NCBI RefSeq assembly: GCF_000003815.2
Contig: NC_049979.1
Location: 23,954,724-24,018,723, forward strand
Direction: 5' to 3'
From: Branchiostoma floridae
Taxonomy: Eukaryota > Chordata > Leptocardii > Amphioxiformes > Branchiostomatidae
DNA: 64,000 nt
Part shown: in pieces, positions 9,846-19,900 of the stretch
Layout of the letters: the number at the start of each line of letters is the position of its first letter
How positions within the stretch are numbered: position 1 is the first letter of the stretch
The notes under the pieces: generated by a model
Told to the model about the DNA's origin: nothing
What the model saw: only the letters and a program-made list of their open reading frames with translations
The model's database searches: none
Made by a program: the position numbers and the translations under genes

Positions 9846-12800
9846 ATGACTGAAGCGGAACAGGCCCAGCAGGAGACACCCATGGAGGATGAGTCGGAGG
9901 TGGAGACCTTTGCCTTCCAGGCAGAGATCGCCCAGCTCATGTCTCTCATCATTAACACCTTCTACTCTAACAAGGAGATCTTCCTGAGGGAGCTCATCTC
10001 CAACTCTTCCGACGCGCTGGACAAAATCCGCTACGAGAGCCTGACAGATCCCGGCAAGCTGGACTCCGGGAAGGACCTCAGCATTCGCATCATTCCAAAC
10101 AAGGAAGACAACACCTTGACCATCATGGACACTGGTATTGGGATGACCAAGGCTGACCTGGTCAACAACCTGGGAACCATCGCTCGCTCTGGCACCAAGG
10201 CCTTCATGGAGGCTCTGCAGGCCGGCGCTGACATCTCCATGATTGGTCAGTTTGGCGTGGGTTTCTACTCCGCGTACCTCGTGGCCGACAAGGTGGAGGT
10301 CGTCACCAAGCACAACGATGACGAGCAGTACAGGTGGGAGAGCTCAGCGGGAGGATCCTTCACGGTTTGCATGGATGCGGGGGAACCGATTGGCCGTGGC
10401 ACAAAGATCATTCTCCACCTGAAGGAAGACCAGGCGGAGTACATCGAGGAGAAACGCATCAAGGAGGTGGTGAAGAAACATTCTCAGTTCATCGGCTATC
10501 CCATCAACCTCGAGGTGACCAAGGAGCGCAACAAGGAGGTTAGCGATGATGAAGACGACGAGGAAGATGCGGAAGAAGCCGCCAAGAAAGAGGAAGGAGA
10601 GGGGGACCAAGAGGAGAAGCCTAAGATTGAAGACATTGACGAGGAAGAAGAAGAAAGTAAGGCCAAGGATAAGAAAAAGAAGACCATCAAGGAGAAGTAC
10701 AAGGAAGATGAGGAGCTGAACAAGACCAAGCCCATCTGGACCCGTAACCCTGACGACATCAGCCAGGAGGAGTACGGAGAGTTCTACAAGAGCCTGACCA
10801 ATGACTGGGAGGATCATCTCGCTGTCAAGCACTTCTCCGTGGAAGGTCAGCTGGAGTTCCGGGCCCTCCTGTTTGTCCCCCGCCGTGCTCCCTTCGACTT
10901 GTTCGAGAACAAGAAGAAGAAGAACAACATCAAGCTGTATGTGAGAAGAGTCTTCATCATGGACAACTGTGAAGAGCTGATCCCAGAGTATCTGAATTTC
11001 ATGAAGGGTGTGGTGGATTCAGAGGACCTGCCCCTCAACATCTCCCGTGAGATGCTCCAGCAGAGCAAGATCCTGAAGGTCATCCGCAAGAACCTTGTCA
11101 AGAAGTGTCTGGAGCTGTTTGCTGACCTCCACGAAGACAAGGACAACTACAAGAAGTTCTACGAGTCCTTCAGCAAGAACCTGAAGGTGGAGTAAAAGTC
11201 TTCAAAATCTTAAGTTGCTACAAATGCAGTATGAAAGATATACTCAAAACAGTAAATTTAAGGGGAAGCTAACAAACACTTCACTATAAATCACTTATTG
11301 TCAAAACCGTGGGTATAGACATTTTTATTATAAAAGTGGAGTTGCAAATTTCCAAAAAGAATGACACCTTTGCATTCCTTATCCATTTCCTTATTCCAAA
11401 TCCATGATTGCTTTGTGTCTAAGTCTAATTTTGACTTTTAACTACGTGTACTTATACTTCTAAGGACTTGTGTGTGTCTTTGTCATCAGCAATTTGCCCT
11501 GATATCTGTTCTTTACTCCTTTACAGCTTGGCATCCATGAGGATGGGCAGAACAGGAAGAAACTGTCGGACCTTCTGATGTACCACTCCTCTGCTGCTGG
11601 AGAGGACATGACAACACTGAAGGACTACGTCTCTCGCATGAAGGACAATCAGAAGGACATCTACTATATCACTGGTGAGTAGACTCTGGTTTTCTTTAAG
11701 AAGGATGCGACTCTAGATCTGTACTTTAAAAATGCATCCCTTACCCCAGGGAGCTGACAAGATTCCACACTTATATTGTTTATTTTACTGTCTGTTCCCT
11801 GTGTTCATAGGTGAGTCCAAGGCTTCAGTGGAGCACTCTGCTTTTGTGGAGAGAGTTACCAAGCGGGGATTTGAAGTGCTGTACATGGTAGAACCCATTG
11901 ATGAGTATGCAGTCCAACAGCTCAAGGTATGCAAGCAATTTTCTTACTCTAAAATCATCTACTTAAAACTTGCATCTTCATGAAACACAAAGCATTGATA
12001 GGAATTAGTGTAGTTTGTTTTGCATAACCGGTAAACCATCTTTAGGCTTCACACACTGGTTTTGTACGGTAAGGACAAGCTGCATAAGACTGGACTGTAA
12101 GGATTGGTCAAGTCCACTGGGAAAGACTTCTTCTCTTTTTGATAAGTGTGGAGGGTTCTTTTACATGCTCGAGGTGTGGCTCTCTTCTGGCTTTGCATCC
12201 CATCTAATTGGATGTCCCTAACTGAAACTTTGTAGTTGAGTAAAGAAATAGGCGTTAAATGCCTTTCCCAAGGGCACCAGATTGGGGCTTCAGAAGATTT
12301 GAACCCTGAACCTTTAGGCTCTAAGTCAGGTATAGTTGAGTGAGGAAATAGGTGCAAAGTGCCTTTCCCAAGGCACAATATTGGGCCCTGCCAGGGATTT
12401 GAGCCCAAAACATTTAGATTCAGTCCCTATGCTGAAGACCACCTTTCCACCATTTGTTTCCTCTGTCAGGAGTATGATGGGAAGAAGCTGATCTCTGTTA
12501 CAAAGGAGGGTCTGGAGCTGCCTGAGGAGGAGGAGGAGAAGAAGCGACGGGAGGAGCTCAAGGCCAAGTTTGAACCTCTCTGCAAGGTCATGAAGGACAT
12601 CCTGGACAAGAAAGTGGAGAAGGTGAGTCCATGTCACAGTGAAGAAAGAAAAAGCAGTGTTAAGTCTACTTATGGCTTAATTTTATTTGCATAATGTTTA
12701 TGTATACTCTACAATGGCTCACAGGTTTGGACAAATCTACTAGCCCTATTGTCCCGGGCAAGTGACGATTGGGCAAGCAGATGTCCTACGCAACTTGCCC

Positions 12801-14057
12801 GATCGGGCAAGTAAGAATTTTCCATTGGTGAGATTTTGATATACTTTTCAGTCATGATCAAGCATCGGTCAACACATAGAAATAAAGCCAATAATAAAAA
12901 TTCCATTGCTGGAAGTGAAAATACACGTGAAAAGTTGTTTCAGGCAAGTTGATTTTTTATGTACTTGCTCAACCCAAACCCAAACTTGTCTAACCCTGTC
13001 CAACCTTATAGTACAGTCTCAGAGAGTTAAGGGTAGAAGAGTAGATGTAAGACTGACACTGGGTGTTCCCCATGCAGGTTGTAGTGTCCAACCGCCTGGT
13101 CAGCTCCCCCTGCTGTATCGTCACCAGTCAGTACGGCTGGAGCGCCAACATGGAGCGCATCATGAAGGCCCAGGCCCTGCGCGACAACAGCTCCCTCGGC
13201 TACATGGCCGCCAAGAAGCACCTGGAGGTCAACCCAGAGCACCCCATCATCGACTCGCTGCGAGAGAAGGCTGACGCAGACAAGAACGACAAGTCTGTGA
13301 AGGACCTGTGCATGCTGCTGTACGAGACGTCGCTCATGGCGTCTGGCTTCACCCTGGAGGATCCGCAGGTCCATGCAGGCAGGATCTACAGGATGATCAG
13401 ACTGGGATTGGGTAAGTTAAGGATAATACAGGATGATTAAGCTGGGAGTAGGTATGATTAGGTTGGGATTAGGCAAGTACAGGATCAGCATAAGTACAGG
13501 AGCAGCATTTTACATCTGTTTTCATCATTAGCTAAAATGCGGAGAAAATGTACAGAGCATAAGGATATAAAGTTAAAGTCGTTTGCTTGGCCATAGTTAG
13601 ACATTTGGAAACTTAAATTTTGTGTCTTCAAGCTTTTAGGGAAGTTTTCATCAATTGATTATGTAATTGTACTGTAAAAGAGCAAACAGGTTAAAAGTAC
13701 CCTGGAGACCAGACTTTAAGCCAGAGCTGGCAGAGAATTTGTCCGGCAAGTCTTCCCGAGTACCTTAGATAAGCACACTTGGGAAGAGAGTTGCCTGCCT
13801 AGCTATGCTAAAAGTCTGGTTTCCAGGGTAGGTTAAAGGGGGAAAAAAATACATCTGCTTTGTCAGTATTTCTCTTATGGTGGAAACAATCAAAACAATT
13901 TTGCACAGTCCTTAATGCAAGAACTTAACCCATTGTCCATACTGTGTCTTCAGGTATCGATGAAGAGGAGACAGCTGCAGAAGAAGACGTGACAGATGAG
14001 ATGCCTCCTCTGGAGGGGGATGATGATGACACATCGCGGATGGAAGAGGTGGACTAA
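9846..14057 (+). CDS. HSP90: Cytosolic HSP90 molecular chaperone, six coding exons
   Basis: Coding exons: 9,846-11,186; 11,527-11,674; 11,811-11,926; 12,470-12,622; 13,078-13,411; 13,954-14,057. All have GT-AG borders and join in frame to 731 residues (human cytosolic forms are 724-732). The N-terminal GHKL ATPase domain shows the Glu/Asn helix (Leu-Ile-Ser-Asn-Ser-Ser-Asp-Ala), Asp-Thr-Gly-Ile-Gly-Met with Asp at about 95, and Gly-Gln-Phe-Gly-Val-Gly-Phe-Tyr. An acidic/lysine-rich linker spans about 230-285. The middle domain contains Asn-Ile-Ser-Arg-Glu (about 398-402), whose Arg contacts ATP phosphate. The C-terminus is Met-Glu-Glu-Val-Asp, the TPR-cochaperone docking motif of cytosolic HSP90. 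It folds kinases, steroid receptors and other clients in an ATP-driven cycle. The first ATG follows the splice acceptor directly. The alpha/beta split of vertebrates postdates this lineage, so no paralogue letter is given. Confidence 0.97.
12230..12425. repeat. Tandem pair of a tRNA-SINE-like repeat in an HSP90 intron
   Basis: Two adjacent copies of about 95 bases share TAGTTGAGT, AAATAGG and TGCCTTTCCCAAGG, then GATTTGAACCC / GATTTGAGCCC. The last motif, read on the minus strand, resembles a tRNA-type B box (GGTTCAAATC). A SINE-like origin is an inference. Confidence 0.4.
13698..13830. mobile_element. Short TIR element (TACCCTGG ends) in HSP90 intron 5
   Basis: Left TIR TACCCTGGAGACCAGACTTT and right TIR AAAAGTCTGGTTTCCAGGGTA (given here as read) are reverse complements with few mismatches. 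Nine-base flanks GGTTAAAAG and GGTTAAAGG look like a target duplication (8/9). Length 133 bp, no coding capacity. Related termini occur at 28,385, 46,455 and 52,572. Confidence 0.65.
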
Positions 14058-14204
14058 ATGTTGTGCCCGCCACGTGCGACAACAAACTATATAGGGCATC
14101 TAGTCTGAATGCAATCTGGTGAATTGGCATGGTTGGACATTTTTTGAGGAATAGTCCAGATAACAGTGCTTAACAAGAATTCGTGTTTGGCTCTCAAAAT
14201 ATGG

Positions 14205-14618
14205 AATAAAGATCTGAGCCTCTGTAGTGTGTAGCATAAGTTACGGTCCTCACGTAAAATTATGCAAAAACTACCTTAGAAGTATTGGTCTGTGCCATTT
14301 AGTTCAGCTCTGTTGTAGCAAGCAATAGTGTACTTGGTACTATGGCTTCAACAGTGATCTGCACAGCTGTTATGGCTTTCTGAAAGGACTTGATGCTTTC
14401 CTGAACAACTATATTAAAAGCTGGTGAACAATTATAGAGGTTTGTCATCTGAGGTAGCTGTTGGCTGAGACCCACTAAAGCATTCCTCTGTTATACATTC
14501 ATTATGGAATTATGATTGAGATTGAAGGAACTACTGTCACTTTCTTGTAGAAATTTTGAAAGTGTTGCTTAAAATTTGTATATCATGGTTTACCCGTTGT
14601 ATAATATATATGAATAAA
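14205..14618 (+). terminator. HSP90 polyadenylation signals
   Basis: AATAAA occurs at 14,205-14,210 (about 150 bases after the stop) and again at 14,613-14,618. Either or both could end the transcript; the second is only about 230 bases before the split-repeat element begins. Confidence 0.5.
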
Positions 14619-14845
14619 GTGATTATCAAAATACATTTAGTTGCAATTTGTTTTTTGATGGATGAAATGTGCAATTGAGAACAAAAGGTTAGGAGATGAT
14701 ATTGAATCCAGATTTTCAAGAGGGGTGAATGATTATTATTATTTGCATTCCGTCTACTGTCTAGCCCGTTTACAAGATTCCCAATGTGCTTTGACTCAGC
14801 TATCTTCATAGTACAACATGTTTAAGAGTCAGGGTGTACTAAATC

Positions 14846-14948
14846 GATTCCCAATGATATCACAATGGAATGAACTCTCGCGAGATCTCCACTCGCGTGA
14901 GTTTATGACATGTGATATAACTCCCCCTCTATTCACAAGTGAATCATG
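14846..14948 (+). repeat. Split direct repeat A1 (left end of element)
   Basis: 103 bases starting GATTCCCAATGATATCACAA and ending AAGTGAATCATG, repeated at 19,084-19,186. It contains nested dyads: ATATCACA...TGTGATAT outer arms, AACTCtCGCG...CGCGtGAGTT inner arms, and TTCACAAGTGAA at the end. These could be recombinase or transcription-control sites (inference). Confidence 0.85.
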
Positions 14949-16089
14949 AGCCGCACGAACAGGACGTTGCCAAGCAGAGCTCCTGTAGCGCGGTACCAGC
15001 CATGTGCAAGCCGGTGACATCTTTTACTTCTGGGAACGTATCTTGCCGGCAGCAAAGGACTGAGTAGTTTCCTTTGGCGTTAGTGTCACTAACCTAGAAG
15101 GTACGCAGTATTGCCTTGCCGCCTTATGGCGTGTTCTGGAATTTTCGTTTGGCGGTCTGTTTCCCGCGCTTTGGCGGGACAGTGTTCTCAGTGCAGAGAC
15201 ATTTTGCTGTCTGAATTTCGTTTTATTATTCTGTGAATTTGTTTGCTCACCTTTCCTAAGGCGTGCAGCTTGTGTTTTAGAGCATATTCGAGTTTTCAAA
15301 TGTTCCTTCTGATACTCGTGTCATTTATGAGTGGAATTTGCATCTGTATGTGGAGCGCACGTGTTCGGGTGCGCAGGTGAGATTGATTCAACTTAGCGTG
15401 GTTAACTTGGCTTCGGATGCATTGTGATTTCCTTGTTTGTTTGTTTTTTCGCATGAGTTAGGTATTCAGACAAGGCTGTATCACCACCAGGACTGCCGTA
15501 ATCCTTGTTTTCTCGCGCAAGGAGCCTAATGGAGCAGAACAACACTGAACTGATCACCGAGGGCCTGGAGGAGCACCTGACATTCCTCCCCTGACGACAG
15601 TAGTGGTTAAACTTATTACTGACACCGCTGTGGGTGAGTTAAGCCATTTTTTGGAAACTTTGGGCAGTCGTCAAAGTGGTGGTCAGTGTTTTTCTGTGTG
15701 TGCCGAAGCGCCATGTTTCGGGTAGAGTTGCCTGATTGGGCTGCTCTCGTTTTAGCAGTGTTGCTTGTCTGTTTTACCGTACAATTTTGCCATGGTTTTC
15801 TGTGCTAGGCCAGCATTTCTGCAATCTGTGGAGCAGTCAACAGCCCGGAAAGTGGTTGGACCAGGCTCAAAGACTTCATTACTCCGGCAGTAGTCAACAA
15901 TTTGCAGCGGTGATTCCAAGTTGACTGTGATATCCTTTCTGAAAGTGTTTGTTTTTGCACTTCAGGTTGTCGGACAGCCTGTACGCTAGTAAGAGATCTT
16001 TTAACCGTCGTGAACTCGTGATGTTTCTGTTTTCTCAGTAATTTTTGCCGCGATGACGTAACATGTGATGTGCCCTTCTTCCAGTTTAC

Positions 16090-16468
16090 CAGCTCCTGTC
16101 ATGCTGATCGGCGGGGCGCAGTTCGGGGCGGGTCGCAGGTCTGCACTAAACCGGCGTTCTCTCCACCACAGCCCCTGTCGGGCTGATCGGCGGGGAGCAG
16201 TTCGGCACTAACCCGGCGTTCTTTCCTCCCCAGCTCCTGTCAGGCTGACTAGCGGGGAGCAGTTCGGCACTAACCCGGCGTTCTCTCCTCCCCAGCTCCT
16301 GTCAGGCGGACTGGCGGGGCGCAGTTCGTTACTAACCCGGCGTTCTTTCCTCCCCAGCTCCTGTCAGGCTGATCAGCGGGACGTAGTTTCGGAGTGGGTC
16401 GCAGTTTTGCACTAACCCGGTATTCTCTCCTCCCCAGCTCCTGTCAGGCTGATCAGCGGGGCGCAGTG
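16090..16468 (+). repeat. Tandem array, 62-bp unit, six copies, splice-acceptor-like
   Basis: Units begin with CAGCTCCTGTCAGGCTGA at about 16,090, 16,169, 16,231, 16,293, 16,355 and 16,435. Spacings are therefore 79, 62, 62, 62 and 80. The two longer units carry a 17-18 base insert (GGGTCGCAG...). Each unit ends in a pyrimidine run plus CAG (TTCTCTCCTCCCCAG), which looks like an acceptor site. It lies inside the split-repeat element. Confidence 0.85.
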
Positions 16469-16571
16469 GTCTGATTTCTTAGTACCGAGGACGTAACTTT
16501 TGTGGGGAAACTTTAGGTTTTGACTCTGTATGACTGAGGATCGTCGATCGATTTAATGTTTTAATTGGTTA

Positions 16572-17850
16572 GAATTCGCTGTCGGACAACGGCACCGTCG
16601 GATGACGTAATAAAGTAATTGTTGTATATTGTATTCGCTGTCGGACAGCAGCACCGTCGGACGGTGTGGTACAGTAATTTGTGTTTATTGTATTTGCTGT
16701 CGGACAGCGGCACCGTCGAACGGTTTGGTACAGCAATTGTTGTATATTGTATTGGCTGTCGGACAGCGGCACCGTCGGACGGTGTGGTATAGTAATTTGT
16801 GTATATTGTATTTGCTGTTGGACAGCGGCACCGTCGGACGGTTTGGTACAGTAATTGTTGCATATTGTATTTGCTGTCGGACAGCGGGCACCGTTGGACG
16901 GTGTGGTACAGTACATACATCCTGTATGTTGTATTTGCTGTTGGACAGCGGCACCGTCGGACGGTTTGGTACAGTAATTGTTGCATATTGTATTTGCTGT
17001 CGGACAGCGGGCACCGTTGGACGGTGTGGTACAGTACATACATCGTGTATGTTGTATTTGCTGTTGGACAGCGGCACCGTCGGACGGTTTGGTACAATAA
17101 TTGTTGCATATTGTATTTGCTGTCAGACAGCGGGCACCGTTGAACGGTGTGGTACAGTACTTTGTTGTATATTGCATTTGCTGTCGGACAGCGTGGCCGC
17201 CGGACGGTGTGGTATAGTATATGACTGTATGTTGTATTTCCTGTTGGACAGCGGCACCGTTGGACGGTGTGGTACAGTACATGGTTGTATATTGTATTCG
17301 CTGTTGGACAGCAGCACTGTAGGACGGTGTGGTACAGTACATACATGGTTGTATGTCGTATTCGCTGTTGGACAGCGGACTCCGTCGGACGGTGTAGTAC
17401 AGTACATGATTGTATGTTGTATTCGCTGTTGGACAGCGGCACCGCCGGACGGTGTGGCACGGTACATACATGGTTGTATGTTGTATACGCCGTTGGACAG
17501 CGGCACCGTTCGGCGGTGTAGTACAAGTACATGGTTGTATGTTGTATTCGCTGTTGGACGGTGTGGTACAGTACTTTGTTGTATCTGGTATTTGCGGTTG
17601 GACAGCGGCACCGTTGGAGGGAGTGGTGCAGTATATGACTGTATGTTGTATTTGCTGTTGGACAGCGGCACCGTCGGACGGTGGGGTGCAGTACATGGTT
17701 GTATATTGTACTCGCTGTTGAACAACGGCACCGGTGGACGGTGTGGTGAGATTGTTGGACAATCGTGTAGAGAATTCGTTGTTGGACAGCGGGGTGCGTC
17801 AGACGGTATAGTGGATTTTCGCTGTAAGACAACGGGCGCCGGTGGACGGT
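16572..17850. repeat. Paired-hairpin satellite array, about 60-bp unit, about 22 copies
   Basis: Each unit has two adjacent short dyads with a shared core: GCTGT-YGG-ACAGC and CACCGT-YGG-ACGGTG, followed by an AT-rich spacer (TGGTACAGTAATTGTTGTATATTGTATT type). Arms are conserved while the three-base loop varies (CGG, TGG, CAG, TGA). From about 16,817 to 17,175 the array is a 120-base dimer repeated three times. Units decay towards the right edge. Long open frames on both strands (up to 459 codons) exist because the unit length is close to a multiple of three and lacks stops; I do not consider them genes. Confidence 0.9.
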
Positions 17851-18865
17851 AATCGTAACTTTGTTTGATTTGAGTCGGTGTTTCATTTGATATGACGACA
17901 GGTTGTTGGACAACCTCAGATTTTGTTTGGTTTGTTGCATGGTTGGTGAACAAATCCATGGTAGGTAACAAACCGTACGGTAGTACAGTGAAGACCTACC
18001 TTGTTGGACAGGTCAGAAGTAAAGGTCAAAGGAATGGAGGACACAATGGGAACAATGGAACTTCGTTTGTCACAATTAGATTGTGACCTTGGACGACATG
18101 CAATTTTCGATAAGGTCCGCAGCGTCTGCACGGTAATGTTGGATGGTGATTTTACCGTTGACTGAACCGGTGTTTGCGTTTCTTGTTATGCAAGTTTGGA
18201 ATAAAGACAAAGATCATGACGAGTTTCTCGTGTCACATTCCTTCCTACCATTGGATTTTCTGTGTTCCTGTTTATTGGCTACCTTTAGCTGGCCTAGTTC
18301 TCACTCGTGGACCGTGTTCAGCTCCCTTAAGCTGTTGCCACCCATACTGGCTTCGGCCTGGTGGTCCGGGAAGCGAGTGGGGCCTGTCCAGACTGAAATA
18401 CATAGAACTGTGCGTAAAGGTCGACAGTTACAGGTTAGATACTGAGCAAGCATTGTGGTGATAGCTTTCTCTGCAGCTGGAATATTGTTCTTGTATACGC
18501 AGAGAAATCAATGTTTGATTTCCAACACGACGCAGGATGAGTTGAACTACTGTAAACCTGGGAGAGGTTGGTCTCAGGTAATCTCTAAGGGTTCTCTATC
18601 TAATCGGACTGGTCGTCGACCATTCCACTGAGTTCGGATTGGACAGGTCCCACTCGAGCCGGACCTTAGGCGCCCAAGGAACTTAGCTGAGAACCAGGGA
18701 TCAATCTGCATTCCTGAGGAACACCTAAAGACTGATGACTGTGACTGTGATAGTATTACACCCACCCTGTTGATAACAACAAGCATGCGCAGCAGACCAT
18801 AGGGGATGCTGCTGTGTTGTCAAGGTGGCTTAATGCATACGTAGAGGGTTTTGTACGGAAAGGCA

Positions 18866-18985
18866 CAGAGGTGAGGGAGTAAATATAAGGGATTGGGGGA
18901 ATGAAGACAATAAGGATTGGGAAAAGGGAATGGAGAAGAATAAGGATTGGGAGAGGATTAAATGAAGGGAAATGTAGGAACTTAA
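18866..18985 (+). repeat. Purine-rich tract inside the split-repeat element
   Basis: About 120 bases of nearly pure A/G with repeated ATAAGGATTGGG and GGGAATGGAGAAG phrases, between the satellite array and the B1|A2 junction. It could serve as a priming-like or structural tract; that is speculation. Confidence 0.5.
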
Positions 18986-19024
18986 ATTAGGGGAATAATG
19001 GCACTCGGGAGAAGCGGGTGCCGA

Positions 19025-19186
19025 GGTCTTCTCACCCCAGTCCTTAACTCTCCACTGAGGCAACGTGAGTGGGAATATATTATGATTCCCAATGATATCA
19101 CAATGGAATGAACTCTCGCGAGATCTCCACTCGCGTGAGTTTATGACATGTGATATAACTCCCCCTCTATTCACAAGTGAATCATG
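19025..19186 (+). repeat. Internal B1|A2 junction of the split direct repeats
   Basis: B1 (19,025-19,083; starts GGTCTTCTCACCCCAGTCC, ends AATATATTAT) runs without a gap into A2 (19,084-19,186). This would be the sequence of the closed circular intermediate's end-to-end joint in an Ngaro-type element. Confidence 0.85.
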
Positions 19187-19359
19187 TGCCGGACGGGAGG
19201 GACACAGCCTAGCAAGAGTAGACTAGTCTAGCTACAGTCCACGGTCAGAGGCAATGTAGGTTTCTAGTGTAGCCGTTTTTCACCAGAGGGATATCTCCGA
19301 TCTGTGTGGATTATCCAAAGCTCCGAAGTTATATGCAACTACTACCCTACATGCGCTAG

Positions 19360-19512
19360 ATGTTTGTGTACTGCAGGGACCAGAGTACACGAACAACCAA
19401 AGCTAGTAGTCAACTGGTTGTCCCAAAGCCTAAGCGAGAGACCTTCAGAAGATCAATAGCCTACCGTGGGCCCAATGTCTGGAACAGCCTACCGCCAGAC
19501 ACAAAGAGTGTA
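19360..19512 (+). pseudogene. Reverse-transcriptase C-terminal tail fragment
   Basis: About 50 codons lying between A2 and B2 read ...Leu-Val-Val-Pro-Lys-Pro-Lys-Arg-Glu...Phe-Arg-Arg-Ser...Tyr-Arg-Gly-Pro...Trp-Asn-Ser-Leu-Pro. This pattern is common at the extreme C-terminus of non-LTR (LINE-type) reverse transcriptases in marine invertebrates. No catalytic palm motif is present nearby, so it is a relic. AATAAA-type signals follow at about 19,544 and 19,613. Confidence 0.5.
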
Positions 19513-19841
19513 TGGCTCTTTCTCATGTGGTACAGCAGTCGGAATAAAACCGAGTGTCAGTCATTTGGTACTTTGTGTAATAATAGTTGCCATATCATGT
19601 ACAATTGTCGGGCAATAAAGTTCTGTTCAAGTGTAGGTGTCTTTTCTGTGTTATATCTGAACAACAGAGCGCAACACATGATATCAAGTTTCGGAGCAAT
19701 TCTTCACCTTTTCTGCTGAAGAGGATATTAGTAGATGGGGGGAGCACGGGAAGAAGTGCAGTCAAATTTTTAGCCCCCCCACCCACCCACCCCCTAAGTA
19801 TTTTACGGGTAAGCATGGAATCTCGGATTCCACGATGCCTC

Positions 19842-19900
19842 GGTCTTCTCACCCCAGTCCTTAACTCTCCACTGAGGCAACGTGAGTGGGAATATATTAT
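19842..19900 (+). repeat. Split direct repeat B2 (right end of element)
   Basis: 59 bases identical to B1, ending AATATATTAT followed by unrelated flank CATTTATCTC. It defines the right boundary of the split-repeat element. Confidence 0.85.

Larger units (their letters stand above)
14846..19900 (+). mobile_element. Non-autonomous Ngaro/PAT-like element with split direct repeats
   Basis: Four terminal blocks are arranged A1 (14,846-14,948) ... B1 (19,025-19,083) directly joined to A2 (19,084-19,186) ... B2 (19,842-19,900). A1 and A2 are 103 bases and read as identical; B1 and B2 are 59 bases and identical. This A-B/A-B plan is the hallmark of Ngaro/PAT-type members of the DIRS order, which integrate through a circular intermediate using a tyrosine recombinase. 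The 4.1-kb interior has no recognisable gag, reverse transcriptase, RNase H or recombinase. It carries two tandem-repeat arrays and a purine-rich tract. No target duplication is seen, as expected for this class. A rearranged satellite locus is the alternative, but the exact B1|A2 junction argues against it. Confidence 0.7.

Noticed and set aside
9798-11146. Antisense frames over HSP90 exon 1 (up to 171 codons)
   Set aside because: Shadows of the strongly biased HSP90 coding sequence; low-complexity Leu/Ser products, no own signals.
12720-12815. CGGGCAAGT palindromic cluster in an HSP90 intron as a TIR element
   Set aside because: The CTTGCCCGATCGGGCAAG palindrome is clear, but no outer ends or target duplication could be fixed.
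15529-15594. 21-codon frame (MEQNNTELI...) in the split-repeat element as a gag relic
   Set aside because: Too short and without zinc knuckle or other motif; kept only as an observation.
16090-17850. CRISPR array
   Set aside because: Spacers are not unique; the whole unit is repeated, and the sequence is from an animal genome with no cas genes.
16561-17971. Long open frames (up to 459, 407 and 397 codons) on both strands
   Set aside because: They run through the roughly 60-base satellite, are open in several frames at once, and encode only the repeat translated. Unit length near a multiple of three explains them.
14846-19900. LTR retrotransposon
   Set aside because: The flanking repeats are not two whole LTRs: A and B blocks are separated at one end and fused at the other, and no 4-6 base target duplication, primer site or TG...CA ends are seen.
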